NCBI RefSeq assembly: GCF_014694315.1
Contig: NZ_JAAOXD010000003.1
Span: 418,222-482,221, forward strand
DNA length: 64,000 nucleotides
DNA from: Arthrobacter ipis
GTDB lineage: Bacteria; Actinomycetota; Actinomycetes; Actinomycetales; Micrococcaceae
Reading direction: 5' to 3'
Part shown: positions 52,052-62,880 of the stretch, piece after piece
Numbering within the stretch: position 1 is the first letter of the stretch
Layout of the letters: the number at the start of each line of letters is the position of its first letter
Program-made: the position numbers and the translations under genes
The notes under the pieces: generated by a model
Told to the model about the DNA's origin: nothing
Database searches by the model: none
Seen by the model: the letters and a program-made list of their open reading frames with translations, nothing else

Positions 52052-53020
52052 GTGATCGTCCAGATGCGGATTTGCGTACCAGCCGAACTGACCACCCTCG
52101 TGGCAGACCTGTGCCAGCAGCAGGCCGGTACGGCCGAGGTCGCACTGCACACAGGTGCCTCGATCCTTCCCAAGGGCGACGTGGTCCTGGTGCACGTTGC
52201 CCGGGAATCGGTGGAGGAGCTGATGGAGAAGCTGCGCGCCCTAAACGTTGAGAGCCTCGGTTCAATTGCACTTACAGCTCCTGACCTGGTTCTTTCCGAC
52301 AGGGCCGACAAGGCCGAGGAGACCGCCCCCGGAGAAGGCGCCGACACGGTCATCTGGGACGAGGTGTCGCGGCAGACCGGTGAGGAGTCCCGGCTCAGCT
52401 GGACCCTCCTGTCGTTCCTTGTGCTGGCCACCCTGCTCGCAGCGATCGGCATCGTCACGGACTCCACCATCGCCATCGTCGGTGCCATGGCCGTGGGGCC
52501 CGAGTTCGGACCGCTCGCTGCACTGGCGGTTGCCGTGGTGCGCCGAAACTGGAGGCTCGGCGGCCGCGCGGCGGTTGCCCTGGGTGTGGGCTTCCCCGCA
52601 GCAATGCTGATCACAGCGCTGATCACCTGGCTGGCACTGCCGCTGGGCCTGTTTCCGCGGGACGTGCTGGACCGGGCCTCGGCGGCCGAATTCATCTACC
52701 ACCCGGGACCGTTTTCGCTGATCGTGGCCGTCCTCGCCGGTGCCGCCGGGATGCTTTCCGTCATCAGCGGGCGCTCGGCCGCCCTGATCGGCGTCTTCAT
52801 TTCAGTGACCACCGTGCCCGCGGCCGGCTTCGTAGCCGTGGCGCTGGTCCTTGGCGAATTCAGCAAGGCGGCCGGGTCAGCCCTGCAGCTGCTGCTGAAC
52901 CTGGGCGGCATCGTGGCTGCCGCCGTCGCGGTCCTCTACTTTTACCGGCTGGTCACCAAACGGCTTCCCGACGGCGACGCGCTCCGGCTGCGGCGGCAGG
53001 CCCTTCGCGCCCGGCGCTAG
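52052..53020 (+). CDS. DUF389 family membrane protein
   Basis: 322 residues from the GTG at 52052, with GGAG upstream; TTG at 52040 is a weaker alternative. A ferredoxin-like cytoplasmic domain of about 75 residues (MRICVPAELTTLVADLCQQQ) is followed by six predicted helices. These include LLSFLVLATLLAAIGIVTDS and the family hallmark STIAIVGAMAVGPEFGPLAA. DUF389 proteins have no settled function. The gene converges on groEL with a shared terminator. Confidence 0.9.
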   Translation: MIVQMRICVPAELTTLVADLCQQQAGTAEVALHTGASILPKGDVVLVHVARESVEELMEKLRALNVESLGSIALTAPDLVLSDRADKAEETAPGEGADTVIWDEVSRQTGEESRLSWTLLSFLVLATLLAAIGIVTDSTIAIVGAMAVGPEFGPLAALAVAVVRRNWRLGGRAAVALGVGFPAAMLITALITWLALPLGLFPRDVLDRASAAEFIYHPGPFSLIVAVLAGAAGMLSVISGRSAALIGVFISVTTVPAAGFVAVALVLGEFSKAAGSALQLLLNLGGIVAAAVAVLYFYRLVTKRLPDGDALRLRRQALRARR

Positions 53021-53096
53021 CGCAAGACCCCAGACGCCAGGTGCCTGGGCCAGATGCCAGGCGCCAGCTGCCTGGGCCAGGTGCGAGGAAAACGCA

Positions 53097-53134
53097 AAGA
53101 AGGCCCGCCCAGCGGCTGCTGGACGGGCCTTCTT
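53097..53134. terminator. bidirectional terminator between DUF389 gene and groEL
   Basis: Stem of 11 plus 5 bp with one mismatch (53097-53113 with 53118-53134) and loop GGCT. AAGAA and TTCTT flank it, so it works in both directions between the two converging genes. Short CCAGGTGCC/GCCTGGGCC repeats precede it at 53036-53085. Confidence 0.85.
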
Positions 53135-53160
53135 GTGAAGCCGCGAGAGCGGGCTGCAGC

Positions 53161-54822
<1,662 letters not shown>

Positions 54823-54856
54823 TCAGACTCGGGCAGCGGCACGGGGATCCAAAGAG

Positions 54857-55150
54857 TTACTTAACGACGATCGCCAGAACGTCGCGGGCGGAGAGCACGA
54901 GGTACTCGGTGCCGCCGGTCTTGACTTCGGTTCCGCCGTACTTGGAGTAGATGACGACGTCCCCAACGGCTACGTCGACCGGTACGCGGTTGCCGTCTTC
55001 GAAGCGGCCGGGGCCTACTGCAACAACTTCGCCTTCCTGCGGCTTCTCCTGGGCGGAGTCCGGGATGACCAGGCCGGAAGCCGTGGTCTGCTCGGCTTCG
55101 AGCGGGCGGACAACAATACGATCCTCAAGAGGCTTAATAGAGACCGACAC
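54857..55150 (-). CDS. groS: co-chaperonin GroES
   Basis: 97-residue cap of the chaperonin. It opens with [20 protein letters not shown], has the mobile-loop segment [20 protein letters not shown], then VVAVGPGR and [18 protein letters not shown], and ends VLAIVVK. It is the first gene of the groES-groEL operon. The upstream region has a vegetative-type promoter flanked by two CIRCE elements, so HrcA repression is expected. Confidence 0.97.
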   Translation of the reverse strand: MSVSIKPLEDRIVVRPLEAEQTTASGLVIPDSAQEKPQEGEVVAVGPGRFEDGNRVPVDVAVGDVVIYSKYGGTEVKTGGTEYLVLSARDVLAIVVK

Positions 55151-55259
55151 TCGGACCTCTCCTTTTCGTCAAAATTCATGGACAGTAAAAACTGTTGCGC
55201 CGTGGCGGCAGACCGTCGTCGCGGTGCCGGCAGCAGCCAGGCTGGCAGCTCTTCGTGTG

Positions 55260-55286
55260 TTAGCACCCTCCTAGGGAGAGTGCTAA
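55260..55286. promoter_or_regulatory. CIRCE element 1 (proximal to groES)
   Basis: TTAGCACCC (55260-55268), 9-base spacer, GAGTGCTAA (55278-55286): one mismatch to the CIRCE consensus. HrcA binding here would block the promoter just upstream. Confidence 0.93.
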
Positions 55287-55291
55287 TGATG

Positions 55292-55321
55292 ACTCTATGT
55301 AAGGGGTTAGCACTCGGTCAA
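55292..55321 (-). promoter_or_regulatory. groES promoter
   Basis: Read leftward, TTGACC (55316-55321) serves as -35 and TAGAGT (55292-55297) as -10 with an 18-bp spacer. The -35 lies within CIRCE element 2 and the -10 directly before element 1. Transcription would start inside or next to element 1. Confidence 0.65.
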
Positions 55322-55333
55322 GGCGAGTGCCAG
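55307..55333. promoter_or_regulatory. CIRCE element 2 (distal, overlapping the -35)
   Basis: TTAGCACTC (55307-55315), 9-base spacer, GAGTGCCAG (55325-55333): one arm is perfect and the other has two mismatches. With element 1 it brackets the groES promoter. Confidence 0.88.
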
Positions 55334-55368
55334 AATTTCATCCGCCGTAACCCCCGCGGACCCTTCAT

Positions 55369-55788
55369 TCAGCGCCCGGCGAGGTCGTCGAACCCCAGGT
55401 CCTCGCCGCCGTCGGCGTCTTCGTCCCCCGCTTTCCGCTGTTCGCGGACAAGCACGACGGCGGCCGCCGCCGCGGTCACGACCGACACGATGAGCACCAC
55501 GATGCCGCCAACACGCGCCCCCAGGTAAAGGTCCCGGATCTGCCGGGCTTCCTCGGTGGCGTCGCTGATGTTCTTGCCGCCAACCGAGTAGACGGTGGAA
55601 TTGAAGGAGTCCAGCAGGAAGATGATCACCAGCAGGACAAGACAGACGACGGCGACAACTGCTCCGGCGATCAGGACCGGCCGTGCGTATCGGACCAGGC
55701 GGCTATGATGCTGCGCCGGACCGGGGCTGGTGCTTTCGGGCTGACCTGAATCGGGCTGTCCTGGGGTTGGCGTTTCGCTGGATTCCAT
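55369..55788 (-). CDS. two-helix membrane protein, unknown function
   Basis: 139 residues: a disordered Ser/Pro/Gln-rich N-terminus of 35, a first helix (VLIAGAVVAVVCLVLLVIIF), a 35-residue external loop (YSVGGKNISDATEEARQIRD), a second helix (GGIVVLIVSVVTAAAAAVVL) and an acidic C-terminus. No family is recognised. It lies upstream of groES on the same strand but the CIRCE promoter separates them. It is divergent from the methyltransferase by 55 bp. Confidence 0.75.
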   Translation of the reverse strand: MESSETPTPGQPDSGQPESTSPGPAQHHSRLVRYARPVLIAGAVVAVVCLVLLVIIFLLDSFNSTVYSVGGKNISDATEEARQIRDLYLGARVGGIVVLIVSVVTAAAAAVVLVREQRKAGDEDADGGEDLGFDDLAGR

Positions 55789-55843
55789 TCAGTCCACCCT
55801 ATCGGGAAGAGCTTGGGGCGGCCGCTCCACTAGGCTTGATCCC

Positions 55844-57085
55844 ATGTCTGAAGCACCGCAGGACCAGATCGCCCCGCTCCTCACAGAAGAAGGATGGGAG
55901 CTGCTGGCCTCGCTCGGACCCTACCGGGAAGACGACTCCTTCACCCTCAGCTCAACCCTTCGCAAGGCCGGCCACTCCCCCGAACTCGTGTCCGCCGTCC
56001 TGACGCAGTCACGGCTCCGGACCAGGGCCGAGGTCAAGTTCGGCGAGTTTGCCCGGCAGATGCTCTTCACGCAGGCCGGCCTGGAGCAGGCCACCCGGCT
56101 CAGTGTGGCGGCCCGGCACGCCCAGCGCTTTGCCCAGGCGGGCGTCGGACACGTTGCCGATCTGGGCTGCGGCCTCGGCGCGGACGCCATGGCCCTGGCG
56201 TCGCTGGACATTGCCGTGACCGCCGTGGAGGTCGACGAGACCACCGCCGCCTGCGCCACGATCAACCTCATTCCCTTTCCGCACGCCACGGTGGTCCATT
56301 CGGACGCTACGTCGGTGGAGCTGGAGGACGGGGCGGGCGTCTGGCTGGACCCCGCCCGGCGCACCACCACCACGTCCGGCACCAAACGGATCTGGGACCC
56401 CGAGGCGTTCTCTCCGCCACTGTCCTTCGTGGAGTCGCTGGCCGCCGCGGGGCGCGCCGTCGGGGTCAAAATGGGGCCCGGCATGCCGCACGAGTCGGTG
56501 CCTGCCGGCTGCGAGGCACAGTGGGTCTCGGTGGGCGGCGACGTCACAGAAGTGACGCTATGGTTCAACGCCGTGGCCCGTCCCGGAATCCGCCGGGCCG
56601 CCCTGGTCATCGGTGCCGACGGCGCCGCCGAACTCACCAGCGGCGAGGAGTTCGACGCCGGACCCGTGGCGCCGGTTGGCCCGGTGGAGGGTTTCCTGTA
56701 CGAGCCGGACGGCGCCGTCATCCGCGCCGGGCTCGTGGCCGACCTCGCCCTTGGCCTGGGCGGCCATCTCGTGGACGAGCACATCGCCTACATCTGCGCC
56801 CCGGAGCTGGTGGACACTCCGTACGCCCGGGCCTACCGGGTTTTGGAGGTCATGCCATTCAACGTCAAGGCGCTCAAGGCCTGGGTCCGGGAGAACGGCG
56901 TCGGCGTTCTGGACATCAAGAAGCGCGGCACGTCCGTCACCCCGGAGGAGCTCCGCAAGCAGCTGCTGCCTGGCGGCAAGGGCGCAGGCAAAGCTGGCGG
57001 CAAGGCTGCGGGCAAAAAGACAGCCACCCTGGTCCTCACCCGGATCGGGGAGGAAAGAGTGGCTGTCTCCGTAGAGCCCGTCTGA
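55844..57085 (+). CDS. class I SAM-dependent methyltransferase with THUMP-like C-terminal domain
   Basis: 413 residues. The SAM-binding core holds HVADLGCGLGADAMALASLD (motif I), TAVEVDETTAACATINL and VWLDPARRT, where an acidic/Pro motif sits at the active site. The C-terminal region (EGFLYEPDGAVIRAGLVADL, YRVLEVMPFNVKALKAWVRE and GVLDIKKRGTSVTPEELRK) matches the THUMP-like domain of a bacterial methyltransferase family. The substrate is unproven, perhaps RNA. A Lys/Gly/Ala-rich insertion (about residues 377-391) lies near the end. Confidence 0.88.
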   Translation: MSEAPQDQIAPLLTEEGWELLASLGPYREDDSFTLSSTLRKAGHSPELVSAVLTQSRLRTRAEVKFGEFARQMLFTQAGLEQATRLSVAARHAQRFAQAGVGHVADLGCGLGADAMALASLDIAVTAVEVDETTAACATINLIPFPHATVVHSDATSVELEDGAGVWLDPARRTTTTSGTKRIWDPEAFSPPLSFVESLAAAGRAVGVKMGPGMPHESVPAGCEAQWVSVGGDVTEVTLWFNAVARPGIRRAALVIGADGAAELTSGEEFDAGPVAPVGPVEGFLYEPDGAVIRAGLVADLALGLGGHLVDEHIAYICAPELVDTPYARAYRVLEVMPFNVKALKAWVRENGVGVLDIKKRGTSVTPEELRKQLLPGGKGAGKAGGKAAGKKTATLVLTRIGEERVAVSVEPV

Positions 57086-57105
57086 CCGCTGGTTGCTAAC
57101 AGGAC

Positions 57106-57933
57106 CTACTGGGCACGGACGAACGCCTCGGCGTCCCGGACCTGCGCGTCGGTGGGGCGGATTCCCGTGTACAGCACAAACTGCTCCAGCGCCTGGATGG
57201 TGGCCACCTCGGCTCCGGTGATGACCTGCTTGCCGGCCGCCTGCGCCGCCTTGATGAGCGGCGTTTCCGCCGGCAGCGCCACGACGTCGAAGACGATCTT
57301 GGCGGCTTCGATGGTTTCGGTGGGGAAGGACAGCGCGTCGGAGTCAGGTCCCCCGGCCATCCCCATCGGCGTGACGTTGATGACCATGTCCGCGGTGGCT
57401 TCCGGGCCCGTGCCGAGCTCTGCGCGCCAGCCAAAGCCGTACAGATCGGCGAGCGCACGGCCGGTTGCTTCGTTGCGGGCGATGATGGTCACGTCCTTGA
57501 ACCCCGCGTCGCGCAGGGCAGCGGCCGTGGCCTTGGCCATGCCGCCGGCGCCCTTGAGCAGCACCGAAGATTCAGAAGGCACGGCGTTGCGCTGCAGCAG
57601 CTGCTCGATCGCCGTGTAGTCCGTGTTGTACGCGGTCAGGTGCCCGCCGTCGTTGACGATGGTGTTGACCGAATCGATGGCCTTGGCGGACGGGTCCATG
57701 GCGTCCACCAGGGGGATCACGTCCTCCTTGTAGGGCATGGAGACGGCGCAGCCCCGGATCCCCAGGCCGCGGACGCCCGCGATCGCCTGGGCCAGGTCGG
57801 TGGGGGCGAAGGCCTTGTAGATCCAGTTCAGGCCCAGCTGGTCGTACAGGTGGTTGTGGAAGCGGGTCCCGTTGTTGCTCGGCCGGGCCGAGAGGGAAAT
57901 GCACAGGGTCATGTCTTTATTGAGAATCGGCAC
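57106..57933 (-). CDS. shikimate dehydrogenase-like protein, SdhL (HI0607) type
   Basis: 275 residues. It closely follows the H. influenzae HI0607/SDH-like subfamily: NKDMTLCISLSARPSNNGTR, FHNHLYDQLGLNWIYKAFAP, GIRGCAVSMPYKEDVIPLVD and AIDSVNTIVN with YNTDYTAI. It carries the NADP-fold glycine loop KGAGGMAKATAAAL. It differs from canonical AroE at the shikimate-binding N-terminus, so it may have low shikimate activity or another substrate. The GTG start has GGAGGG directly abutting it, so a slightly different start is possible. Confidence 0.87.
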   Translation of the reverse strand: MPILNKDMTLCISLSARPSNNGTRFHNHLYDQLGLNWIYKAFAPTDLAQAIAGVRGLGIRGCAVSMPYKEDVIPLVDAMDPSAKAIDSVNTIVNDGGHLTAYNTDYTAIEQLLQRNAVPSESSVLLKGAGGMAKATAAALRDAGFKDVTIIARNEATGRALADLYGFGWRAELGTGPEATADMVINVTPMGMAGGPDSDALSFPTETIEAAKIVFDVVALPAETPLIKAAQAAGKQVITGAEVATIQALEQFVLYTGIRPTDAQVRDAEAFVRAQ

Positions 57934-57979
57934 CCCTCCATTAAACGGCGAGGCTGGCTTTATTACCTGAAGCCGGTTG

Positions 57980-59791
57980 TTATTTGCAGCCCGTGCCGGG
58001 CCGGTATGGTCCGACGGCGGCCGGCAGCTTTCCGGGGGCGGTTGCCTTCCCCGCCAAGACGGTCAGCAGCGCTTTGTACGCTCCGGGCGTTCGGCCGTAG
58101 AGGGCGATCTTCGTAGGTGCGACCGACTGCGCCAAGGGCCATGGGGCATCCAGGGCCACCGCAATGTCGCCCTTCGCGGGCCCGCCGCCGTAGCCGATGA
58201 GCGTGACCAGCGGCCCCGTTCCGAGCGCGATCCCCGCGGCCTTGGCCGCGGCGGCGAAGCGGGCCCGGTCCACAGCCGTGCCGCCTGCCACCCGCACGTG
58301 GCCGGCCACGGACGCACCCTTGCATCTCCCCGTGACCACCGTAATGGCCCGCGCCGAGATCTTTGCGGAAAGAGCCTCCCCGCTGCCCGGTGCCGCCGTG
58401 GGCTTTGGCTGTGCCGTCCGTCCCCGCCAGACCATCATGGTGACCACCCGGCGGGCCGCCTCCTCGAGGCGTGACAACGGGAGCTTCCCCCCGGTGACAG
58501 ACCGGACAATGGCGGCATGCGCGGCGGCCGCGTCCGCCGGCATCAGCAGCAGGTCCGCCCCGGCTGCCAGCGCGGCCGGCGCTGCGGAACCGTGGGGATA
58601 GCGGCCTGCCACCGCGCCCATGTTCAGCCCGTCCGTGACCGCCACGCCCTTGAAGCCCAGGCCGCGCAACGCCGCGTAAGTCGCTTTCGAGAGGGACGCC
58701 GGCACGCCCGGGTCAAGGGCGCGTGTGGCAATGTGGCCGGTCATGACTATCGGTGCTCCTGCCTTGACCGCGGCCTGGAACGGCTTCCAGTCCCGCGCCT
58801 TCAACTGCGCGAGGGTGGCGTTCTGGACGGGGAGCCCCTTGTGGGAATCGGTGGTCACAGAACCGTGCCCGGGAAAATGCTTGACGGTGGGCAGCACGCC
58901 GCCGGCCAGCATGCCTTTGGCGAAGTTGGCACTCAGGGATGCCGCGGCACGGGCGTCAGCGGACATGGAACGCGCCCCGATGGTGGGATCGGCGGGGCCC
59001 ATCGTGACATCGGCCGCGGGCGCGAAGTCCACGGTGAAGCCCAGCGGCGCGAGTTCTGCCGCCAGCCCGGTGCCGGCCTGGGCGGCGAGGGGCGCACTGC
59101 CGGCGGCGCCGTAGCTCATGGGAGTGGGCCAGCGGGTCAGCGGGGCGCCGACGCGGCTCACCGCTCCGCCTTCCTGGTCAACGCCGATCAGGCCGGGCCA
59201 GGTGCGGCCGCCGGAACGGGACGCCTCGTCGAGCCGGCGCGTCACCCCCGCCAGCGCCGGGACATCCACCAGGCCGGTGGCCGTTCCGGGCACGTTGTCG
59301 GCCATGATCATGGAACCGGCAAGGTGGAGCCGTTCCACCGTGGCGGCCTGGGTTTCATGGTCAAGGCCGGTGTAGAAGGGCAGGAGCACCTGCCCGGCCT
59401 TCTCCTCCAGGGTCATTTTGGCCACCGCCGCGGCGGCGGCGTCGGCGTCCCGCTGCTGCGGGCCCCAGTCCAGCGCCGCCCTGCCCTTCGGTGCGGGGTT
59501 CGCCGTGGACGGGGCCGGACTCTGTGTCTCTGTCTGGGGTGAACCCGAGTGCGGTGAAGACCTCTGTGCCGCCTGCGGTGAGCCGGAAGCGGAAGCCGCG
59601 GGCGCCGTCGTCGTACCCTGTCCTGGTTGGGGTGCCGCCGGCGTGCACGACGCAAGCGCGAACAGCGCCGCGAGCGCTGCTGCAGACGCCGCCGGTGCGT
59701 TGCGCGCAGGTGCAATACCGCGACGTTTCCGGGGGAAATTGGGGCGGCTGGTGGTGTGAACACTCTCACGCGCCCTGTGTAGCCAAGCCAT
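57980..59791 (-). CDS. glycoside hydrolase family 3 lipoprotein, NagZ-like
   Basis: 603 residues with a basic leader and lipobox FALASC (C49), so it is anchored outside the membrane. A Ser/Pro-rich linker precedes the GH3 catalytic barrel. Marks are MTLEEKAGQVLLPFYTGLDH, GLIGVDQEGGAVSRV, GFTVDFAPAADVTMGPADPT, the substrate motif TVKHFPGHGSVTTDSHKGLP and nucleophile region GVAVTDGLNMGAVAG. KHFPGHG is typical of beta-N-acetylglucosaminidases. A C-terminal domain of about 150 residues (ARAITVVTGRCKGASVAGHV) is extra. A role in cell-wall sugar recycling is inferred. Confidence 0.9.
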   Translation of the reverse strand: MAWLHRARESVHTTSRPNFPRKRRGIAPARNAPAASAAALAALFALASCTPAAPQPGQGTTTAPAASASGSPQAAQRSSPHSGSPQTETQSPAPSTANPAPKGRAALDWGPQQRDADAAAAAVAKMTLEEKAGQVLLPFYTGLDHETQAATVERLHLAGSMIMADNVPGTATGLVDVPALAGVTRRLDEASRSGGRTWPGLIGVDQEGGAVSRVGAPLTRWPTPMSYGAAGSAPLAAQAGTGLAAELAPLGFTVDFAPAADVTMGPADPTIGARSMSADARAAASLSANFAKGMLAGGVLPTVKHFPGHGSVTTDSHKGLPVQNATLAQLKARDWKPFQAAVKAGAPIVMTGHIATRALDPGVPASLSKATYAALRGLGFKGVAVTDGLNMGAVAGRYPHGSAAPAALAAGADLLLMPADAAAAHAAIVRSVTGGKLPLSRLEEAARRVVTMMVWRGRTAQPKPTAAPGSGEALSAKISARAITVVTGRCKGASVAGHVRVAGGTAVDRARFAAAAKAAGIALGTGPLVTLIGYGGGPAKGDIAVALDAPWPLAQSVAPTKIALYGRTPGAYKALLTVLAGKATAPGKLPAAVGPYRPGTGCK

Positions 59792-59906
59792 CACTTCGAT
59801 GCTACCCCTGCACTAGACTTGGATGACCGTTCCCCTGCCAGCCGTTCGCCAGGAACGGACGGCGACCGGACCCGGCGTCATTAGGCCAGCACACAGCGAG
59901 GAACAC

Positions 59907-61058
59907 ATGAAGATTGATTTCGCTTCATCCAGGCAATCAACTCTTGGTGTGGAATGGGAACTCGCACTGGTGGATGCGCAGACCGGTGAACTGTCGTCGG
60001 TGGCCAACGAGGTCCTGCGCGGGGTCGTGGCACGGCACCCCGAGCTGAACGAGGACGACGAGCACCCCCACATCAAGCAGGAACTGCTGCTCAATACCGT
60101 GGAGCTGGTCACCGGCATCTGTAAGACCGCCGCGGAAGCGAAGGAAGACCTCGCCCGCTCGCTGGCTGCCCTTCGTGAAGTCACGGACCCGATGGGCGTG
60201 GAAGTGTTCTGCGCCGGAAGCCACCCGTTCAGCCCGCCGCAGCTGCAGCCGGTCACGGACAAGGAACGCTACGCCAAGCTGATTGACCGCACACAGTGGT
60301 GGGGCCGGCAGATGGTCATCTACGGGGTGCACGTCCACGTTGGCCTGGACCGGCGCAGCAAGGTCCTCCCCGTGCTCGACGGCCTGGTCAACTACTTCCC
60401 GCATTTCCAGGCGCTGTCCGCGTCCAGTCCGTTCTGGGGCGGCGAGGACACCGGCTACGCCTCGCACCGGGCGCTCATGTTCCAGCAGTTGCCGACGGCG
60501 GGACTGCCTTTCCAATTCGCCAGCTGGGAAGAGTACGAGTCCTACGTCCAGGACATGTTCACCACTGGCGTGATCGACACCATCTCGGAGATCCGCTGGG
60601 ACATCCGCCCGGTGCCGGCCCTCGGAACGATCGAGATGCGCATCTGCGACGGCCTGGCCACCCTCGAGGAAGTGGGCGCGGTGGCAGCCCTGACGCAGTG
60701 CCTGGTCCACGAATTCTCCACCATCCTCGACGCCGGCGGCAGCATCCCCACCATGCCGCCCTGGCACGTCCAGGAAAACAAGTGGCGGGCCGCCCGGTAC
60801 GGCATGGACGCGATCATCATCCTCGACGCCGAGGGCAACGAGCAGCTCGTCACCGACCACCTGCTGGAGACGCTCAACCGGCTCGAACCGATCGCCGCGG
60901 AGCTGGGCTGCCCGGATGAGCTGGCCGATGTCGAAAAGATCATCAGCCGCGGCGCGGGATACCAGCGCCAGCGGCGGGTGGCCGCCGAAAGCGGCGGTAA
61001 CCTCCAGGCCGTGGTCCTCGACCTCGTGAAGCAGATGCGGAACGGACCCACCGCGTAA
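59907..61058 (+). CDS. glutamate-cysteine ligase type 2 (YbdK family carboxylate-amine ligase)
   Basis: 383 residues from the ATG at 59907, preceded by GCGAGGAAC; the longer upstream reading was rejected. Marks are STLGVEWELALVDAQTGELS, IKQELLLNTVELVTGICKTA, FCAGSHPFSP, VIYGVHVHVGLDRRSKVLPV and WDIRPVPALGTIEMRICDGL. WRAARYGMDAIIIL follows. The family forms gamma-glutamyl bonds; E. coli YbdK has weak glutamate-cysteine ligase activity. The real product in this organism, which probably uses mycothiol rather than glutathione, is uncertain. Confidence 0.92.
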   Translation: MKIDFASSRQSTLGVEWELALVDAQTGELSSVANEVLRGVVARHPELNEDDEHPHIKQELLLNTVELVTGICKTAAEAKEDLARSLAALREVTDPMGVEVFCAGSHPFSPPQLQPVTDKERYAKLIDRTQWWGRQMVIYGVHVHVGLDRRSKVLPVLDGLVNYFPHFQALSASSPFWGGEDTGYASHRALMFQQLPTAGLPFQFASWEEYESYVQDMFTTGVIDTISEIRWDIRPVPALGTIEMRICDGLATLEEVGAVAALTQCLVHEFSTILDAGGSIPTMPPWHVQENKWRAARYGMDAIIILDAEGNEQLVTDHLLETLNRLEPIAAELGCPDELADVEKIISRGAGYQRQRRVAAESGGNLQAVVLDLVKQMRNGPTA

Positions 61059-61063
61059 CCCAA

Positions 61064-62221
61064 CTAGGTAGCAGTTGAGGGCGTTCCCAGCTCCGAGAAC
61101 GCCCTGATCTGCGACCTACTTGGCGCAGAGACCGTGGTCACCGGCATGGACGAGTCCGGCGCGAAGGCTATGCCGCTGGGTTCGATGCCGGCCATAACGA
61201 GCTGCGCGCCGAGCGCCGCCACCATCGCCCCGTTGTCCGTGCACAGGTCCAGCGGCGGAACATGCAGCCTGATGCCGGCAGCAGAGCAGCGCTGTTCTGT
61301 CAGCTGCCGCAGCCGCGAATTGGCGGCCACTCCCCCGCCCAGCAGCACGTCCGTGATGCCCCGCTCGCGGCAAGCCAGGACCGCCTTGGAGGTGATGACA
61401 TCCACCACTGCTTCCTGGAATGCTGCGGCGATGTCCGCCACCGGCACGGGATCACCCGCGGCTTCGAACTGCTCCACACACCGGGCCACCGCGGTCTTCA
61501 GGCCGCTGAAGGACCAGTCGTAGCGGTGCTTGCCGGGCTCCTCGGCGGTGCCCATGTATTTGGGCTGCGTCAGTCCGCGCGGGAACCGGATGGCCCTGGC
61601 GTTTCCTTCGCGCGCCAGCCGGTCGATGGCCGGACCGCCGGGGTAGCCCAGGCCGAGGATCCTGGCGACCTTGTCGTACGCTTCGCCAGCGGCGTCGTCG
61701 ATCGTGGAACCGAGCAGCTCGACGCTGTCCGTGATGCTGCGGATCCGCAAAATCTCGGTGTGCCCGCCGGAAACCAGCAGGGCGCCGAGATTCTCGGGAA
61801 GTATTGGCTTTACGGTGTTGCTTGTGTCGCCGCCGGGCCGCGGGGTGAGCAGGCCGACGCCCACGTGGGCCACGAGGTGGTTGATGGCGTAGAGCGGCTT
61901 GCCGGTGGCCACGGCGAGCGCCTTGGCGGCGCACACTCCAACCATCAGGGCACCCGCCAGCCCTGGACCGGACGTCACCGCGATGGCGTCGATCTCGTCC
62001 AGGGTCACGCCTGCCTCGGCCAGGGCCGCCTGCAGGGCTGGAACGAACGCATCCAGGTGGGCACGCGAGGCAATTTCGGGGATGACGCCGCCAAACCGGA
62101 CGTGCTCCTCCATGGACGAGGACACCGTGTTGGTCAGGAGGTCGGTGCCGCGGACGATGCCTACGCCCGTTTCGTCGCACGATGACTCAATGCCGAGTAC
62201 TAGCGGCTGCGAACGGTTCAT
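61064..62221 (-). CDS. tsaD: tRNA N6-adenosine threonylcarbamoyltransferase
   Basis: Transfers threonylcarbamoyl to A37 of ANN-decoding tRNAs together with TsaB and TsaE. The 385-residue ASKHA protein opens [19 protein letters not shown], has [40 protein letters not shown], the metal-site segment [12 protein letters not shown] and [31 protein letters not shown] and [15 protein letters not shown] follow. Its start overlaps the rimI stop by 4 bp (62218-62221). It is the last gene of the cluster. Confidence 0.96.
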   Translation of the reverse strand: MNRSQPLVLGIESSCDETGVGIVRGTDLLTNTVSSSMEEHVRFGGVIPEIASRAHLDAFVPALQAALAEAGVTLDEIDAIAVTSGPGLAGALMVGVCAAKALAVATGKPLYAINHLVAHVGVGLLTPRPGGDTSNTVKPILPENLGALLVSGGHTEILRIRSITDSVELLGSTIDDAAGEAYDKVARILGLGYPGGPAIDRLAREGNARAIRFPRGLTQPKYMGTAEEPGKHRYDWSFSGLKTAVARCVEQFEAAGDPVPVADIAAAFQEAVVDVITSKAVLACRERGITDVLLGGGVAANSRLRQLTEQRCSAAGIRLHVPPLDLCTDNGAMVAALGAQLVMAGIEPSGIAFAPDSSMPVTTVSAPSRSQIRAFSELGTPSTAT

Positions 62222-62880
62222 TTCTGGTCTGCCTCCGTGGGAGCGGTCTCGCCGGCGCGGCCGGCTTCCTCAGTCTGCACAGGCCGGGGTCCGGCGTCGT
62301 GCACGATGTCCTGGTGCACGATGTCCTGGTGCACAGCGAGCACGTCCTCCAGCTGAAGCCGCATGATCAGGGCGTCCACGCCGTCGCGGTAGTACCTTTT
62401 CCGCACGTGGATCTGTTCGAACCCGAAGCGGATGTACAGCTGCTGGGCGCGCGGGTTGTCGGCCCGGACCTCGAGCAGGATGTCGGCTGCGCCGCGGCGC
62501 CGCCCCTCCGCGATCAGGTCGGTGAGGAGCGCCGTGCCGATGCCCCTGCCCTCATATTCGGGAACCACCGCGATGGTCTGGACGTCGGCGATCGGCTCCA
62601 CGCACATCAGTCCCGCATAGCCGACGATGCCCTCCGGAGCCTCGGCCACGAGGTACCGGCGGGTTTCCGGCTGCACCAGTTCGTCCCAGAACATCTGCAG
62701 CGGCCATGCGTCCACCGGAAACAGCCGGACCTCCAGCTCGTGGACGGCAGGGATGTCCGCGGGAAGCATGTCCCGGATGGTCACGCCCGAGTCCAGTCGG
62801 CGAGGCAGTACAGGAGCGTTGCCGGGTGCCGGGTTGCCGGGTGTGTCGGAAGCACCGGGTGTTTCAGGCAGCAGGTTCAC
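62218..62880 (-). CDS. rimI: ribosomal-protein-alanine N-acetyltransferase family protein
   Basis: GNAT enzyme encoded, as usual, between tsaB and tsaD. The core (residues ~32-180) has [40 protein letters not shown] (acetyl-CoA loop) and [20 protein letters not shown], then [16 protein letters not shown]. At 220 residues it is longer than E. coli RimI because of disordered N- and C-terminal extensions; the C-terminal one carries an exact HQDIV duplication. Its real acceptor, S18 or others, is not shown. It overlaps both neighbours by 4 bp. Confidence 0.92.
   Translation of the reverse strand: MNLLPETPGASDTPGNPAPGNAPVLPRRLDSGVTIRDMLPADIPAVHELEVRLFPVDAWPLQMFWDELVQPETRRYLVAEAPEGIVGYAGLMCVEPIADVQTIAVVPEYEGRGIGTALLTDLIAEGRRRGAADILLEVRADNPRAQQLYIRFGFEQIHVRKRYYRDGVDALIMRLQLEDVLAVHQDIVHQDIVHDAGPRPVQTEEAGRAGETAPTEADQK
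62299..62334. repeat. 15-bp tandem repeat in the rimI tail
   Basis: GTGCACGATGTCCTG occurs at 62299-62313 and 62314-62328, followed by GTGCAC at 62329-62334 (2.4 copies). It is in frame and duplicates HQDIV in the C-terminal extension. Confidence 0.9.

Noticed and set aside
53036..53085. CCAGGTGCC/GCCTGGGCC short repeats as a mobile or regulatory element
   Set aside because: Units are short and imperfect, just before a convergent terminator; best explained as local slippage.
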